Shown: positions 35,301 to 45,200, counted from the first letter of the stretch. The stretch: DNA of 64,000 nt from Hyalella azteca (GCF_000764305.2 NW_025931701.1:248001-312000); one strand, 5' to 3'. The notes: generated from the letters alone by a model not told the origin. Program-made: numbers and translations.

Positions 35301-38300
35301 CACCTGTGTCCTATTTGGTGCAGTTGTTCGTGGACGGTTCTGACGCGTACGTGTGGATGTACGATCCCGTGCCTTTCTGGTACTACATCGCCGGGGCGCT
35401 GTGCCTGCTCGCTGCCGTCGCTATTTGCCTCTTCCCGCTGTGGCCTCCCATGGTGCGGTCAGTATTCTAGACGCGATCACAGTATTTGCCTCTTCCCGCT
35501 GTGGCCTCCCATGGTGCGGTCAGTATTCTAGACGCGATCACAGTATTTGCCTCTTCCCGCTGTGGCCTCCCATGGTGCGGTCAGTATTCTAGACGCGATC
35601 ACAGTATTTGCCTCTTCCCGCTGCGGCCTCCCATGGTGCGGTCAGTATTCTAGACGCGATCACGGTATTATGGACTTCATCTATCGCAATGTGGATTAGA
35701 GCTTGACGATCCCAGGGTGACCAATGCTAAATTTTAGGTGGTGGCTATGTTGAAATATTACTTCATTTGCGGGTAAGTTCTGTTCAAAGAGGACTGTGGG
35801 TGCAGTAAAACACTACAACCGTGAAAATAGTATTAACTAAAGCAAAGATCGTGCAACATACCTAGTAAAAAATTTAATTGGAAGCATGTATTAAAATTTT
35901 AAATAACTTATCAGTAGGATCACATAATTCGCAGTCTCAAATTTGAAAACGTTATGGAGGTCCTTGAAAAACGTATAAAAAATCCTATTATACAAAATAA
36001 TCCCACAAATCCACTATAAACAAATGACAAAAGCAAAATTTGCAGAGTGGATCTCAAAACATAAGTTGACGAATAGGTAACAAACCGAAGAAAAATAAGC
36101 TAAATTAGTCAAACCTATTCATTTATAAATCAAAGCGGATAAGAAATTGACGCGTTATTCAAACTAGGCATTAAAATATTCAAATATTATAAAACAATTT
36201 TAAAATATTGATCGTTGTGGTGTTGCTGTAATTTGCAATTACATTTGTACTCTCAGATCTTTAAAATGAAAATGAAGCAGCGCTCCGAAAGATATCGTAA
36301 ATTTTCTCGGCAGTTATGTTCTTCAAGATGCATGTAAATGCGCCTCAAGTAGTTTTTGTTGAAGAAAATTAATTAAGTTTAGGGCATAGAGAGCAGGAGA
36401 TAACGGTGCTTATTTCTTGCTTCTAAATTCTCATGATTCTTCCTATTTTAAGCACGGTTTTTATAATATTAGAAAATTCTATTTCTATCTGGCAAGGGTA
36501 ATGCAAGTCATTTACGCTCTAAAGCAAATGTGCAAGCTATGTCGGTATAATTTGAATTCGTTTCCTTATTGTTGGTATGTTGGTATAATTTGCATTCGTT
36601 TCCTTATAGTTCAAATTTAATTACAGAAAAGGCGTGTACTACCTGAGCGTGGCTGCAGCGTCTTTCCTGGGCGTGATCCTTGGTCTTGCGGTTGTCCGCT
36701 TCATCGTCTTCCTGATAATCTGGGTGCTGTCAATGGGGCGTCACCACCTGTGGCTCCTCCCGAACCTCACCGAGGACGTGGGCTTCCTTGCTTCCTTCTG
36801 GCCCCTTTATCACGTGAGTTCAGTGCCGCCTGAATAACTTTATTTATTCATTTTGAAGTTCGGATAGATCAAAAGCCGTGAAATGAGCCTCACACATCTG
36901 CCTCAGCTGAATGAGGCAGATGTACATGGTTTCCAGTCCGAAGCCTCATATGCCGAATGCTATTGCTATCGAAAATCCTGGTAACTAAACTTGCCTGTCA
37001 GCAGGCAAAAGATTTATACAAATATATTCAACCCTATGACGCCTAATGTATTCCTTGCACGAGTAGAAGTGCAAGTGAGTATGAAAGAGCTGTATGTGAC
37101 ATAATAGTTATATCTGTAAAAAGGTTGTTAGATTTTATTGAAACATTTATGTTGTCGTATAAACGGTTAGTAGTGAAGCACACGGCATCTCAAATTTTCA
37201 CTCTTCGGTTGTGATCCCTGGAGCTAACTTGGCATTTCATTTCTTTACATGTCGTGTCTGGGCACCAACACTCCACACCTCAAACGATGCCATCCTGCAC
37301 TCATCTTGTTCCTACGCCGTAATGTGCTGTTTGCACCTGAATTGTGTTCTAGCTTACTTATATTTTCTATGTCATAATGCGAATTTTAACTATGTAAATC
37401 GTTGTCACACGTCGCGAATTGATACGGATGTTATCGCGCGGGACAGTATGAGTACAGAGGTGCTGATTTCGATCGTAAAAAGTCAAAGAAGAGTAAAAAG
37501 AAGGTGACTTTAAATACGGCGGAAACAGAAGACGACAATAAGAGGTCGGACAGAGAGGGACCTGAAAATACGTCAGCTGGAGAAACAGATAGACCGGAGA
37601 CCGATGGGGAAAGGTAAGTTGTTTTATCAGTAAGGTAAGTTTTGGTCAGATGCATTTTTCTGTCCGAGGGAAGTCGCTGATTTTTCCATAAATGAGACAA
37701 TGCGCTGAAAACCTGTGTAGTAACTGTTTGCTCAAATTTCTTCATTCTATTTTAACTTTTCATATATTAGCATTCAGTTAAATCGCGCTCATATGTTCGT
37801 TGAATTTAACCTCGATATTTTTCATGTTTAATGTTCCATTTTTAGCGCATTTTCTCATTTATGGAAAAATTGCACTATTGTGCACGCCATGTCCGTCCGT
37901 CCGTGACTTCACGTTTTCGTCGACGAGAAAATGCGCTCTCTGTCACTAACTGCAGTGAGAACTGAGTTTTATTTTTTTAATAGCGCTCCTTGCCTGACCT
38001 TTTATGAGATTGATTGCGGCAAATGGTTTGATAACGAGTCATTACATCTCTGATCAGCTGGAATCATTCTCTCGGTTGATCACGACGTTACTGCGTTACG
38101 GTTATCATTTTTTTTTTGGTTGATGTTTACTGTGTAAAATTGTGGGAACCGGCTTGCTAAAAGGAAATTGTAATTCACTAATTTAAATATCAAACCTCTC
38201 TACTGATTAATTTGATTCTAAAAAATAGAACAGGTGTCATTGTAAACAACAGCAACACATAATTTGTTTCGTTGTTTTTTGATATCATATCCTGAGGCTA

Positions 38301-38676
38301 GTTCTTTATTAGTTCAATATACACGTAATTGTTGAATGCGAGTTTGGTTTACCGTTCGAGTAACGTGCCCCCAGCTGTGCTGTAGACACGTACGTTTTGA
38401 ATGTGAATCTGGTTGACGTGTTCTACTGTGTTGCACGTTGACGTGTTCTACTCTGTTCTAAATTGACGTGTTCTACTCTGTCACAGACATGACCGCGATT
38501 CTGGCAGTAACGGCGAATCGGACGCGTCGCAACACTCGCAGTCATTTGAGCTGCTGCATAGGGAGGATCTGGACACCGGCGACGAGCAGGACGATCACGA
38601 GGAGCCTCCTGATCAAACCCAAGAGGAGGATAAAGACAGTAGTGGTCATGAGGCTCAAGAGAGTGCAGCCACATAA
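29324..38676 (+). CDS. Sec62: SEC62, ER translocation protein, complete eight-exon gene
   Basis: SEC62 is a two-pass ER membrane protein that works with the Sec61 channel and Sec63 in post-translational import of short secretory proteins. In mammals it is also a receptor for recovery ER-phagy. Eight exons (29324-29356, 31794-31920, 32197-32293, 34069-34330, 35324-35457, 36627-36813, 37447-37613, 38487-38676) join in one frame to 398 residues, matching the 399 of human SEC62. The order is a cytosolic N-domain with SKAVDVLLDSQWA and SVVDYCN, a Lys/Glu-rich charged stretch (about 100-165), YVWMYDPVPF, membrane segment 1 (about 191-212), membrane segment 2 (about 221-254), GRHHLWLLPNL, and an acidic C-tail. 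F-E-L-L at 356-359 sits where human SEC62 has its F-E-M-I LC3-interacting motif. The start ATG opens MSQRKLKKKEQ. It is convergent with RAB9 downstream. Confidence 0.97.
29893..29923. repeat. Near-perfect palindrome, 15-bp arms
   Basis: CGCATACCCGCACTG (29893-29907), one central T, then its exact reverse complement (29909-29923). Confidence 0.95.
29951..30083 (+). repeat. GGGGTAA-family dispersed repeat, copy 1
   Basis: It runs from TGAAGATGCCATATAATAGC to CCCCGTTTGACAGTATA. A minus-strand copy at 46998-47131 shares most of it, including GCAAAGAGCTATAAAATGAG and GAAATGTTTCATGGTAA. The hAT-like element is inserted at its right end. The word TGAAGATGCCATATAAT is also duplicated just upstream. 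Confidence 0.85.
30088..31005. mobile_element. Non-autonomous hAT-like DNA transposon with 8-bp target duplication
   Basis: It begins CAGGGTTGGCGAT and ends ATTGCCAACCCTG, imperfect terminal inverted repeats whose CAGGG tips are typical of hAT elements. ATACGCGG occurs directly before (30080-30087) and directly after (31006-31013), an exact 8-bp duplication as hAT transposases make. The ends are runs of A/T with repeated GATTTAATCA-type words. There is no transposase frame. An internal 65-bp segment is duplicated (30509-30573 and 30619-30683). Confidence 0.93.
31794..31920 (+). CDS. Sec62: SEC62 exon 2
   Basis: Acceptor GTTGCACAG, donor GTATGT. It encodes a segment ending H-H-Q-V-N-Y-F-Y, equivalent to the human GHRVDYF region, and leaves one G that makes Ala with CT at 32197. 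Confidence 0.95.
32197..32293 (+). CDS. Sec62: SEC62 exon 3
   Basis: Acceptor TTGCCCAG, donor GTGAGG. It encodes SKAVDVLLDSQWATGKDAIF and then RDRQSVVDYCN, the most conserved part of the cytosolic N-domain. It leaves AA, completed to Lys by the A at 34069. Confidence 0.97.
32294..34068 (+). other. SEC62 intron 3
   Basis: A 1.8-kb AT-rich GT-AG intron. No repeat or exon recognised. Confidence 0.9.
34069..34330 (+). CDS. Sec62: SEC62 exon 4: charged Lys/Glu-rich region
   Basis: It begins K-L-L-T-Q-K-F-F-H-R-A (human has L-L-K-K-Q-F-F-H-R-A). It continues into a long run of Lys and Glu, then Asp-rich and Lys-rich blocks, as in human SEC62. Acceptor GAATAG has a weak pyrimidine tract; the donor is GTCAGT. 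Confidence 0.95.
34331..35323 (+). other. SEC62 intron 4
   Basis: A GT-AG intron of 993 bases. Nothing recognised. Confidence 0.9.
35324..35457 (+). CDS. Sec62: SEC62 exon 5: YVWMYDP motif and first membrane segment
   Basis: It encodes L-F-V-D-G-S-D-A-Y-V-W-M-Y-D-P-V-P-F and then a hydrophobic segment ending L-F-P-L-W-P-P-M-V-R. It ends CG|GTCAGT, and CG plus the A at 36627 makes Arg. The last 36 bases and the donor are repeated three more times downstream (see the 61-bp repeat). The first donor is the only one that keeps the frame into exon 6: reading past it gives S-V-F and a TAG stop. Confidence 0.96.
35422..35665. repeat. 61-bp tandem repeat spanning the SEC62 exon 5 splice donor, four copies
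   Basis: The unit starts at TATTTGCCTCTTCCCGCTGT inside exon 5, crosses CG|GTCAGT and continues to GACGCGATCAC. Copies start at 35422, 35483, 35544 and 35605 and are nearly identical, so the donor is present four times. Confidence 0.97.
35458..36626 (+). other. SEC62 intron 5
   Basis: It begins with the extra copies of the exon-end repeat and ends with a 38-bp duplication near the acceptor (36543-36607). The rest is AT-rich and unremarkable. Confidence 0.9.
36543..36607. repeat. Imperfect 38-bp tandem duplication upstream of the SEC62 exon 6 acceptor
   Basis: GGTATAATTTGAATTCGTTT plus CCTTAT is repeated at 36583 with C for A in GAATTC. The second copy ends 20 bases before the exon. Confidence 0.85.
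36627..36813 (+). CDS. Sec62: SEC62 exon 6: second membrane segment
   Basis: It encodes K-G-V-Y-Y-L-S-V followed by a long hydrophobic helix, then GRHHLWLLPNLTEDVGF, all typical of SEC62. Acceptor AATTACAG, donor GTGAGT, phase 0 at the 3' end. Confidence 0.97.
36814..37446 (+). other. SEC62 intron 6
   Basis: A 633-base GT-AG intron. Nothing recognised apart from the open frame at 37211-37507, which crosses the exon 7 acceptor in the wrong frame. Confidence 0.85.
37447..37613 (+). CDS. Sec62: SEC62 exon 7: cytosolic C-tail, first part
   Basis: It starts Y-E-Y-R-G-A-D, matching the human H-E-Y-K-G-P region, then a Lys-rich patch and an acidic Ser/Thr stretch. Acceptor GGGACAG has a poor pyrimidine tract; donor AG|GTAAGT is strong. 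Phase 2 joins the A at 38487 to make Arg. Confidence 0.93.
37681..37972. repeat. Foldback arms plus dispersed repeat, copy P
   Basis: TTTTTCCATAAATGAGACAA plus TGCGCT (37681-37706) is the reverse complement of 37844-37869 except for one base. From 37844 to 37972 the sequence, with CCGT simple repeats and TTTTCGTCGACGAGAAAATG, recurs inverted at 44713-44854. Confidence 0.85.
38413..38486. repeat. 25-bp tandem repeat, three copies, ending at the SEC62 exon 8 acceptor
   Basis: TTGACGTGTTCTACT(C/G)TG occurs at 38413, 38438 and 38463. The third copy runs into TCACAG|A, the acceptor itself. Confidence 0.95.
38487..38676 (+). CDS. Sec62: SEC62 exon 8: acidic C-terminus with putative LC3-interacting motif
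   Basis: It encodes R-H-D-R-D-S-G-S-N-G and Q-H-S-Q-S-F-E-L-L, then an Asp/Glu-rich tail and a TAA stop. F-E-L-L fits the LC3-interacting pattern (aromatic-x-x-aliphatic) in acidic surroundings at the position of the mammalian motif. Use in ER-phagy here is inference. Confidence 0.95.
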
Positions 38677-39178
38677 AACTGCTCCTTGCCTTCTTGTTTC
38701 TGCTGTTGTTCAGGTGTAATATCTTAACTTTGCAATGTTAGTGAACCGCCCTCTGGAAAAAAATGACCTGTCTCATTACCTGTTTCACTAGAATTTCCCA
38801 GATAAAATATGGTTACTTCCATCTGCATTCGTATCTTTGTAAAGCTCGTGTCTGACTAATGCTACTTGAGAGCAGGTTTATGAAAGGCACGTACATATTT
38901 TCGATTACGAGCTCCTATGTTAATAACAATAACTACTTGTTTCTACTCAGCGGCCAGATAATAATTTCAACTTCTAAAACTGTCATCCTACCATTTGTGT
39001 TTTGTTGCTGCAAATTATGTTTTTATAAAACTCGTCTGTTATTTTTTGAAGGAAAACTGCATTTCGATTCCTTTCAAACCTTTTGAATTGCTCACCCTAA
39101 TGCAATGTAGTTTTAGAAATTTGTTTTCAATCTTGCATGAATATGCAGTCGGTTTGCGCCCATCTGATGCGAAAACGT

Positions 39179-39440
39179 CGTGCACTGTTATTGGATGCGG
39201 TAACGTTGCGTGCTGTTATTGGATGCGGTAACGTTGCGTGCTGTTATTGGATGCGGTACCGTTGCGTGCTGTTATTGGATGCGGTACAGTTGCGTGCTGT
39301 TATTGGATGCGGTACCGTTGCGTGCTGTCATTGGATGCGGTAACGTTGCGTGCTGTCATTGGATGCGGTAACGTTGCGTGCTGTCATTGGATGCGATAAC
39401 GTTGCGTGCTGTTATTGGATGCGATATCGTTGCGTGCTGT
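39179..39440. repeat. Tandem repeat, 28-bp unit, about nine copies
   Basis: The unit reads TTGCGTGCTGTTATTGGATG plus CGGTAACG, with variants GTACCG, GTACAG and GATATCG. It lies about 0.5 kb past the SEC62 stop, probably in its 3' UTR. Because 28 is not a multiple of three, it makes long spurious open frames. Confidence 0.97.
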
Positions 39441-39730
39441 TCTTTATCACAAATTGTTCGAGATTTTTCTGTGACTACAGACTATTAACTTCTGAATCTC
39501 AAAAATGCTACTTTGCCATTGTGCAAATAGTTAGGAGTTGGCCTAAAATTGCAGAAAATCTTTTAGTCTAATTTATTAGTCCCCAGGTTAGGTTAGTATG
39601 GTTGTAATTCCGTTTTGAGGGACTAGCGTATTGAGCAGAGTTCATTTTCAACGGAAGCATGTATAGGTTTTGCATAAAGCTACATTTGGATAATGTTGGC
39701 AAATGAGTGGATTAAATATAGAACTTATAG

Positions 39731-39747
39731 AATAAAACATATTTATT
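39731..39747. terminator. Paired poly(A) signals for convergent SEC62 and RAB9
   Basis: AATAAA on the plus strand (39731-39736) is followed by TTTATT (39742-39747), which is AATAAA on the minus strand. This could end SEC62 about 1.05 kb after its stop and RAB9 about 2.4 kb after its stop. Other minus-strand AATAAA candidates lie at 40909-40914 and 40536-40541, and another plus-strand one near 39805. Confidence 0.4.
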
Positions 39748-42173
39748 TTCTCATTTACATTGTTCATGGTATCAGAAAATAACGCTGTCATGCAGTTCAT
39801 CGGCGAATAAAGTAATTTATTTACTCCACATCGTTTTTTGCCTTGAATCTACCCGGTGCATATGGAACATGAGGGAAAAGAAAAGTGCGTACTTTTTATC
39901 TGCAGTAGAATTTTTCCAAACATTAACTGAAATATCTTTGTGAAACCCCTGCACAGTCGAAACCTAGATACTAGATTGATGCGAACATAATCCATAGTTA
40001 ATTTAGGAAAGTAAGAGTGAAACGAGCAATAACAAGCAGATTACCCTTGATGATCGTCACATAGTTAATCGCGAGCACATCTGTTCACTAAAAAATGTGA
40101 ACAAGCATCAGTTCAAAGAGTGGTAAATGTGTCGTGCGTTAGAAGATGCTAAGTACGTAATTTGTGAACGAAGTATGCGATTTTCAAACTGAGCCCCACA
40201 AGCGAACAACGTATCGACTTCAATCCTGACAATCCTCAAAGTTGACTCAAACATGGCATTTGCTTGAGAAATTGTCATGGCACTCAAGAAATTGTCGCAA
40301 GGCTAATTCGATATGCGTCCAAAATGAAGTACATAATTTCAATTTTTCAAACATTTTCACGGCGGGCGAGATAAACAAATGGATTACTGTTAATACAAAC
40401 TCCAGACGCATGAGTGAACTTAAGGGCAATTTCCTCACTGCTAAACTAGATAATATATTGCATTCAGAATGTAAGATCACATATTTTCTTAAAATAAATA
40501 AGAGTACCAAATGTGAATAAACCAAGTACAACCTATTTATTCAAGTGGAATACTGACGTCGAGACATTTAACGTGTGTTGTGTGGTATAAGTTGTTCATT
40601 CCACTGACAACGACGTACACGTTATATAAAGACTTCTAAGAGTTGCTAAAGTAGTGCTAATAAAATGAAGCTATATAGAATAATATCTATGAAGCTTTAA
40701 ATCACGAAATCAAAGCTGAGGTAGTCCCTCCCATGTTAGTAACGGTCAGTTAAGAACGAGAGATTCTGCTCTTAACACTGTGCAGCAAAAGAATAGTGGA
40801 ACTGCTATCTCGAGAACCTTTTTAACTGGCATCAGCGTGACGCGAGATGGCTACGATAATGTCAAGACCGATTAGAATTTTTACACATGAGCCACTTTCC
40901 TTTTATAATTTATTTTGTTGCTCGCGAAAAGTAAACGTATAAAACAATATACATATGTCATCACGTTTTCGTTCGCTTTGAAATTCAGCGTACTCATCAT
41001 TATACAAACATTCATTCCAAAATTTAAATACAAATATAATAGACATGATCTGTTGTCAACGAGGTCTTTACAATCGGTAAAAAATGTTGAAGTACTAACG
41101 ACAATAACACCGCTGGCTCTCATTTCAGCAAGCAGCAATGGGAACACGTGTATGGTTTGCAAAAATGATCTATCGTTCTCAAGAAGATATGAATGGCCGA
41201 ATGTATAATTAGTCTACTGACCTCTGGCACGGAACTTGTGCTGAGCATATATAACTAATCTGTCATCTGCCTGGTCAAGCCTGCCAATAACACAAATATC
41301 TACTCCAGCACAAGGACAAGTACTTTGCACATAAAGCCTCGGGAGATCTGAAACGAATGCACGTGCCACATGAAGGGCACGACAGTAAATGCACATGAGT
41401 AAGTGGAGAGAAGTGCTACAGCATGAAGAGAAAATGTATGCAAACTTATTTGGAATAATAGTCTGTTGTGACTTAGTACAGGAACTGGTTTACTTGAGGC
41501 GATGAGGTAACAATCTTCATCCTCTGGTGGTCATATGGAGATGAAAGATGAGTCACAAATAAATACTAAGTAGCAAAATATAGATATGAACGCAAGTACA
41601 TCGGCGGACTAGATCAAGAGGATGATGAACCAGTACGTTCAACCAAGTGAAGATTAAAACCCAGATTAAATAACAACGTAGAATAAATGATTTCAACTGT
41701 CCATTCCAATTTTTAGCAGTGAAAAAAATGCTTATATTCCAAATATACGATATGTTTTAAAATTAGATGGCATCCAATGATGATTTGAAGCTCACCAAAG
41801 AAAATTAGATAGCTTTACTCGGCATGACCAAGTAATCCCGCTCAGTCATGGTGCATTGGCCTACGATCATGGCCTACACATAATATTATACGAGACTTCA
41901 AAATAATACTGTTAAGCAATAAATATTGATAATGTATTTACAACTGGACCCGATCACGAGTAATCTATTGACTGAGACTCCACAAAACTAAAATTACCGA
42001 TGCCTCGTAGTTCCATATGAAATTACAATAATGAGTATAATTTTTCGCTCCCTTCACAGTAGGGAGGCGTAAACTATAAACCTAGAATAAAAATAAATCA
42101 AGTATTGCGCACATAAAATTTCTAGTGATTAGCGAAGCAAAACTCGCAAAAAATACACATTGTACATTAGTCT

Positions 42174-42257
42174 TCAGGAACATCCGGACAAGCAGAATCC
42201 CTTGGACGGTTCACCCGCTGTGCCCAGTTGCACCGTGTCTGGTAGAGGCACCGCCTC
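42174..42257 (-). CDS. Rab9: RAB9 exon 5: C-terminal tail with atypical cysteines
   Basis: It follows acceptor TTCGTCACCCAG in phase 0. It encodes E-A-V-P-L-P-D-T-V-Q-L, then a Gly/Ser tail ending G-F-C-L-S-G-C-S and TGA. The D-T-V-Q-L match to human D-T-V-N-L supports the exon. Cysteines are six and two residues from the end, not in a CC, CxC or CCxx pattern, so either the prenylation signal is unusual or a different last exon is also used. Confidence 0.75.
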   Translation of the reverse strand, partial: EAVPLPDTVQLGTAGEPSKGFCLSGCS

Positions 42258-45200
42258 CTGGGTGACGAAACGTCGGTCAGTGACATGAGTTGAGAAAGGC
42301 GATGCAAGTAGAGGGAATACAAATGTAGGGAAATCGTGTAAGTTGAGGAAATGAAAGTTACGGTAATTATAGCTGAGATGCAAGTTACGCAATGAAATTG
42401 AGTCAAGCACATATCAATGGCGCAACCCTTCCATGCATGATGAAACAATCAAGAACAGAAACATGTCCACTGAAATCGATTACATAAATGCACCTATCAA
42501 TTTTTTTTAATGCTGTTACGAGAATATTTGCTAAATGACTCAAGTAACAAAAATAATAAGTCCAAGATCAATCAATAGTTTTTTTGTTTTCATTTTACAA
42601 GTATCCAAAACCGAGAAAGGACTTTAGATAGATTAAATGAAGTCTTTGAGGAAATCATTTACTCTCATTCAGAAGATAGACCAGTATGTAGACACATAAT
42701 AAACTTAGCACACTCGTATCGGAGAATCTGAACTATGTATTGTGAATATGCATTATGAATAGGCAAATATTTCTAATGCTCAACTAAATTTGAAATGTTC
42801 TCGGAGTAAAACGTGTGGTAAAAGTAAAGGAAATTTTTTCAACTATAAAGCACCAATAATGTCCTCCAGAAGAATTCTCTTGAATATAAACTTGAACGTC
42901 GTTTACAGTTCCTTGCTATTGCCCTGCAGACCTACCGTACCATCCCTTTTTCCCACTCATCGTTACCCTCACGAGAAATGACCCAGCAAGTTCATTAGTT
43001 ATTCCAGTCAATTTCTTTATCTCTTAGCCAATCCTCCTGGGGGATAACATCGTCGTGCCTCTTGGCTCTCGTGATGAGGCGAAGCAGTCCCATCACACAG
43101 AAATTTCCTCCTACACCACGTAGACAGAAGAGAACAACTGAGTTCTGTCTGTCGCTCCAAGTCCGATGCTTCCTTGCATCCAATGCAGTTATCATGCACT
43201 CTACACGTTTAGGACAGGTGTTTAGTCTCCGTATGTGCCTTGTCTCAGGCGCATATGGGAGGTGCTCTCACCTGGGGCGCGTCCGTGCAGACGTAGCGCC
43301 TGAGGCAGGCCAGGAAGGCGCTCTCTACGCCTGTTGCGTCTTTGGCCGAAGTCTCGCAGTAGCCGAGGTCTCCGTTGGCAGTGCAGTAAGATTCCGCTTC
43401 TTCTTTTGTAACCGCTCGTGGCAAATCCAACTGAACGCAACACTTCAGAGTTATTAAGGTGAAAGAAGAGGCAATCAAGATTTGAAGAAGTTATAAAAAA
43501 CCATGGACTATATAAAACCATCAATAATGCATCATTTTAAAGACATTAGAGGTCAAGACATGACAAATATTATCACAGCACCGCCCTTTAATTAGATTTT
43601 GGGTCGAACTAATAAATCACACAGTTTAACAAACAATTTTAAAAAATACATGGATTTTAAAAAGCGCAAACTCAGTGCGAAAAGAGAAGGGGATGAATAT
43701 GAAGTATCAATAACAAACTATCAATAATCTATTTCGTGCTAGCCCAGACGTAAAATTTTCTTTCTATGAATTTTGATTTTGTTCATAAATGGGGAAACAG
43801 CTTGAATATTGTTAGCATATTTTAGATATGGAATGGACTGGTTGAGGTTAGTTAGTGATGCACTTAACAAAAAATACTGTAGCAATTCAAGCAATTTCTT
43901 GCCTCTTTACTTCTTAACACCAAAGAAACAAAAGTTTAAAAAGTCTAAGTTAAAGTATGTGCGCACCTTATTTCCCACAACCATGAAGGGAAAGTCGGCC
44001 TTTACATCAGCGTAATGAATGAATTCTCTGCGCCAGGTGTCGAGGTTCTGGAAGCTCTGCCTGTCGTCCAAGGCGAACGTGAGAAGACACATGTCAGAGC
44101 CGCGGTAGAACGGCGTACGTAAACTTTTGAATCGCTCCTGCCCCGCCGTATCCCATATCTGCAACGATAAAATTATCAAAACTAAAGTTTAACTTAGGAA
44201 TGAGAAAGGAAAGTAGCAGCAATTGATGGACAGTGTTGGCGGTCTTGATGCAGAACTTCCATTCAAGGTTCAGACGATAATCAACACCTGAGGTTTGAGC
44301 AATAACTGATGATGCTTTGTTGCACTGTAAATGCAACAAATGCAATGTTGTAAATTTTCTAATTGGTTCTTGACAAACTTTAATTTGCAGTTACAAGAAT
44401 GCTTGAAAATCGAGGAATATATCTTGGTAAACAAAAATTTAAGAGCGAATAAGTGAACCGATCAAATCAATTCATCATTACCGAGTTCAATGCAGTAATA
44501 ACAAAAATTTCCAGCAGCAGTACGTTTATAATACTAGTTCACAATTGATATTTCGGCCAAAAAGTTTCCAGTAATTGCTGGCTACGCTGCACTCATGAAA
44601 ATTGAATCAATTCACATATAGATTCGTTCTGGCATTGAAGTAACGGTAAACGAGTACCGGTACTACCTACAATAAATACTAGGAATCAAGTTATTCCAAA
44701 TATTAAAAAATATAACTCAGAACTCACTGCAGTGAGTGACAGAGAGCGCATTTTCTCGTCGACGAAAACTTGAGGTCACGGACAGACGGACGGACAGACA
44801 GACGGACATGGCGAGCACAATAGTGCATTTTTTCCATAAATGAGAAAATGTGCTAAAAAGCAAATACAAAATTTTATGTAAAGTTTGAGTAAAATAATTA
44901 ATTTCTTTCATGCGGTAAATGTCTACCAAGACAATTAATACCAAAATTCCAAAAATCAGAACTGAAGGGTAAAATTACATCACATTCTAAATAAAGTACC
45001 TACTAGGTACGTATAGTATATGAATTTAGCCACGACATGGCCCACATTTGATAAGAATTCAACAAAAGGCTTGACAGGCACTACCTGCATCTCACAAAGA
45101 TAATTGTTTCGGACACTAATCTTTTTTATAAAGGCTTCATCTTCTCAATCTAATGAAGTGCGCAACTCAAGATCACTGTTGTGTAGTTGTAATTGCCCAT

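Larger units (their letters stand above)
37614..38486 (+). other. SEC62 intron 7
   Basis: It contains a foldback and dispersed repeat (37681-37972) and a 25-bp triplication abutting the exon 8 acceptor (38413-38486). Confidence 0.85.
38677..42173. other. Convergent 3' region between SEC62 and RAB9
   Basis: It holds the 3' UTRs of both genes, a 28-bp tandem repeat (39179-39440) and poly(A) candidates on both strands. No other gene is supported. Confidence 0.7.

Noticed and set aside
35353..35592. A plus-strand frame repeating C-G-L-P-W-C-G-Q-Y-S-R-R-D
   Set aside because: It is the 61-bp minisatellite read in a wrong frame.
38423..38719. Open frames on both strands over SEC62 exon 8
   Set aside because: Neither is the SEC62 frame, and both cross the tandem repeat before the acceptor.
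39137..39571. Cys-rich repeated open frames with R-A-V-I-G-C-G and C-C-Y-W-M-R
   Set aside because: They come from the 28-bp tandem repeat cycling through three frames, after the SEC62 stop.
41110..41170. A possible alternative RAB9 tail on the minus strand with C-C-L-L-K before a stop
   Set aside because: No convincing acceptor or RAB9-like sequence precedes it; the CC is probably chance.
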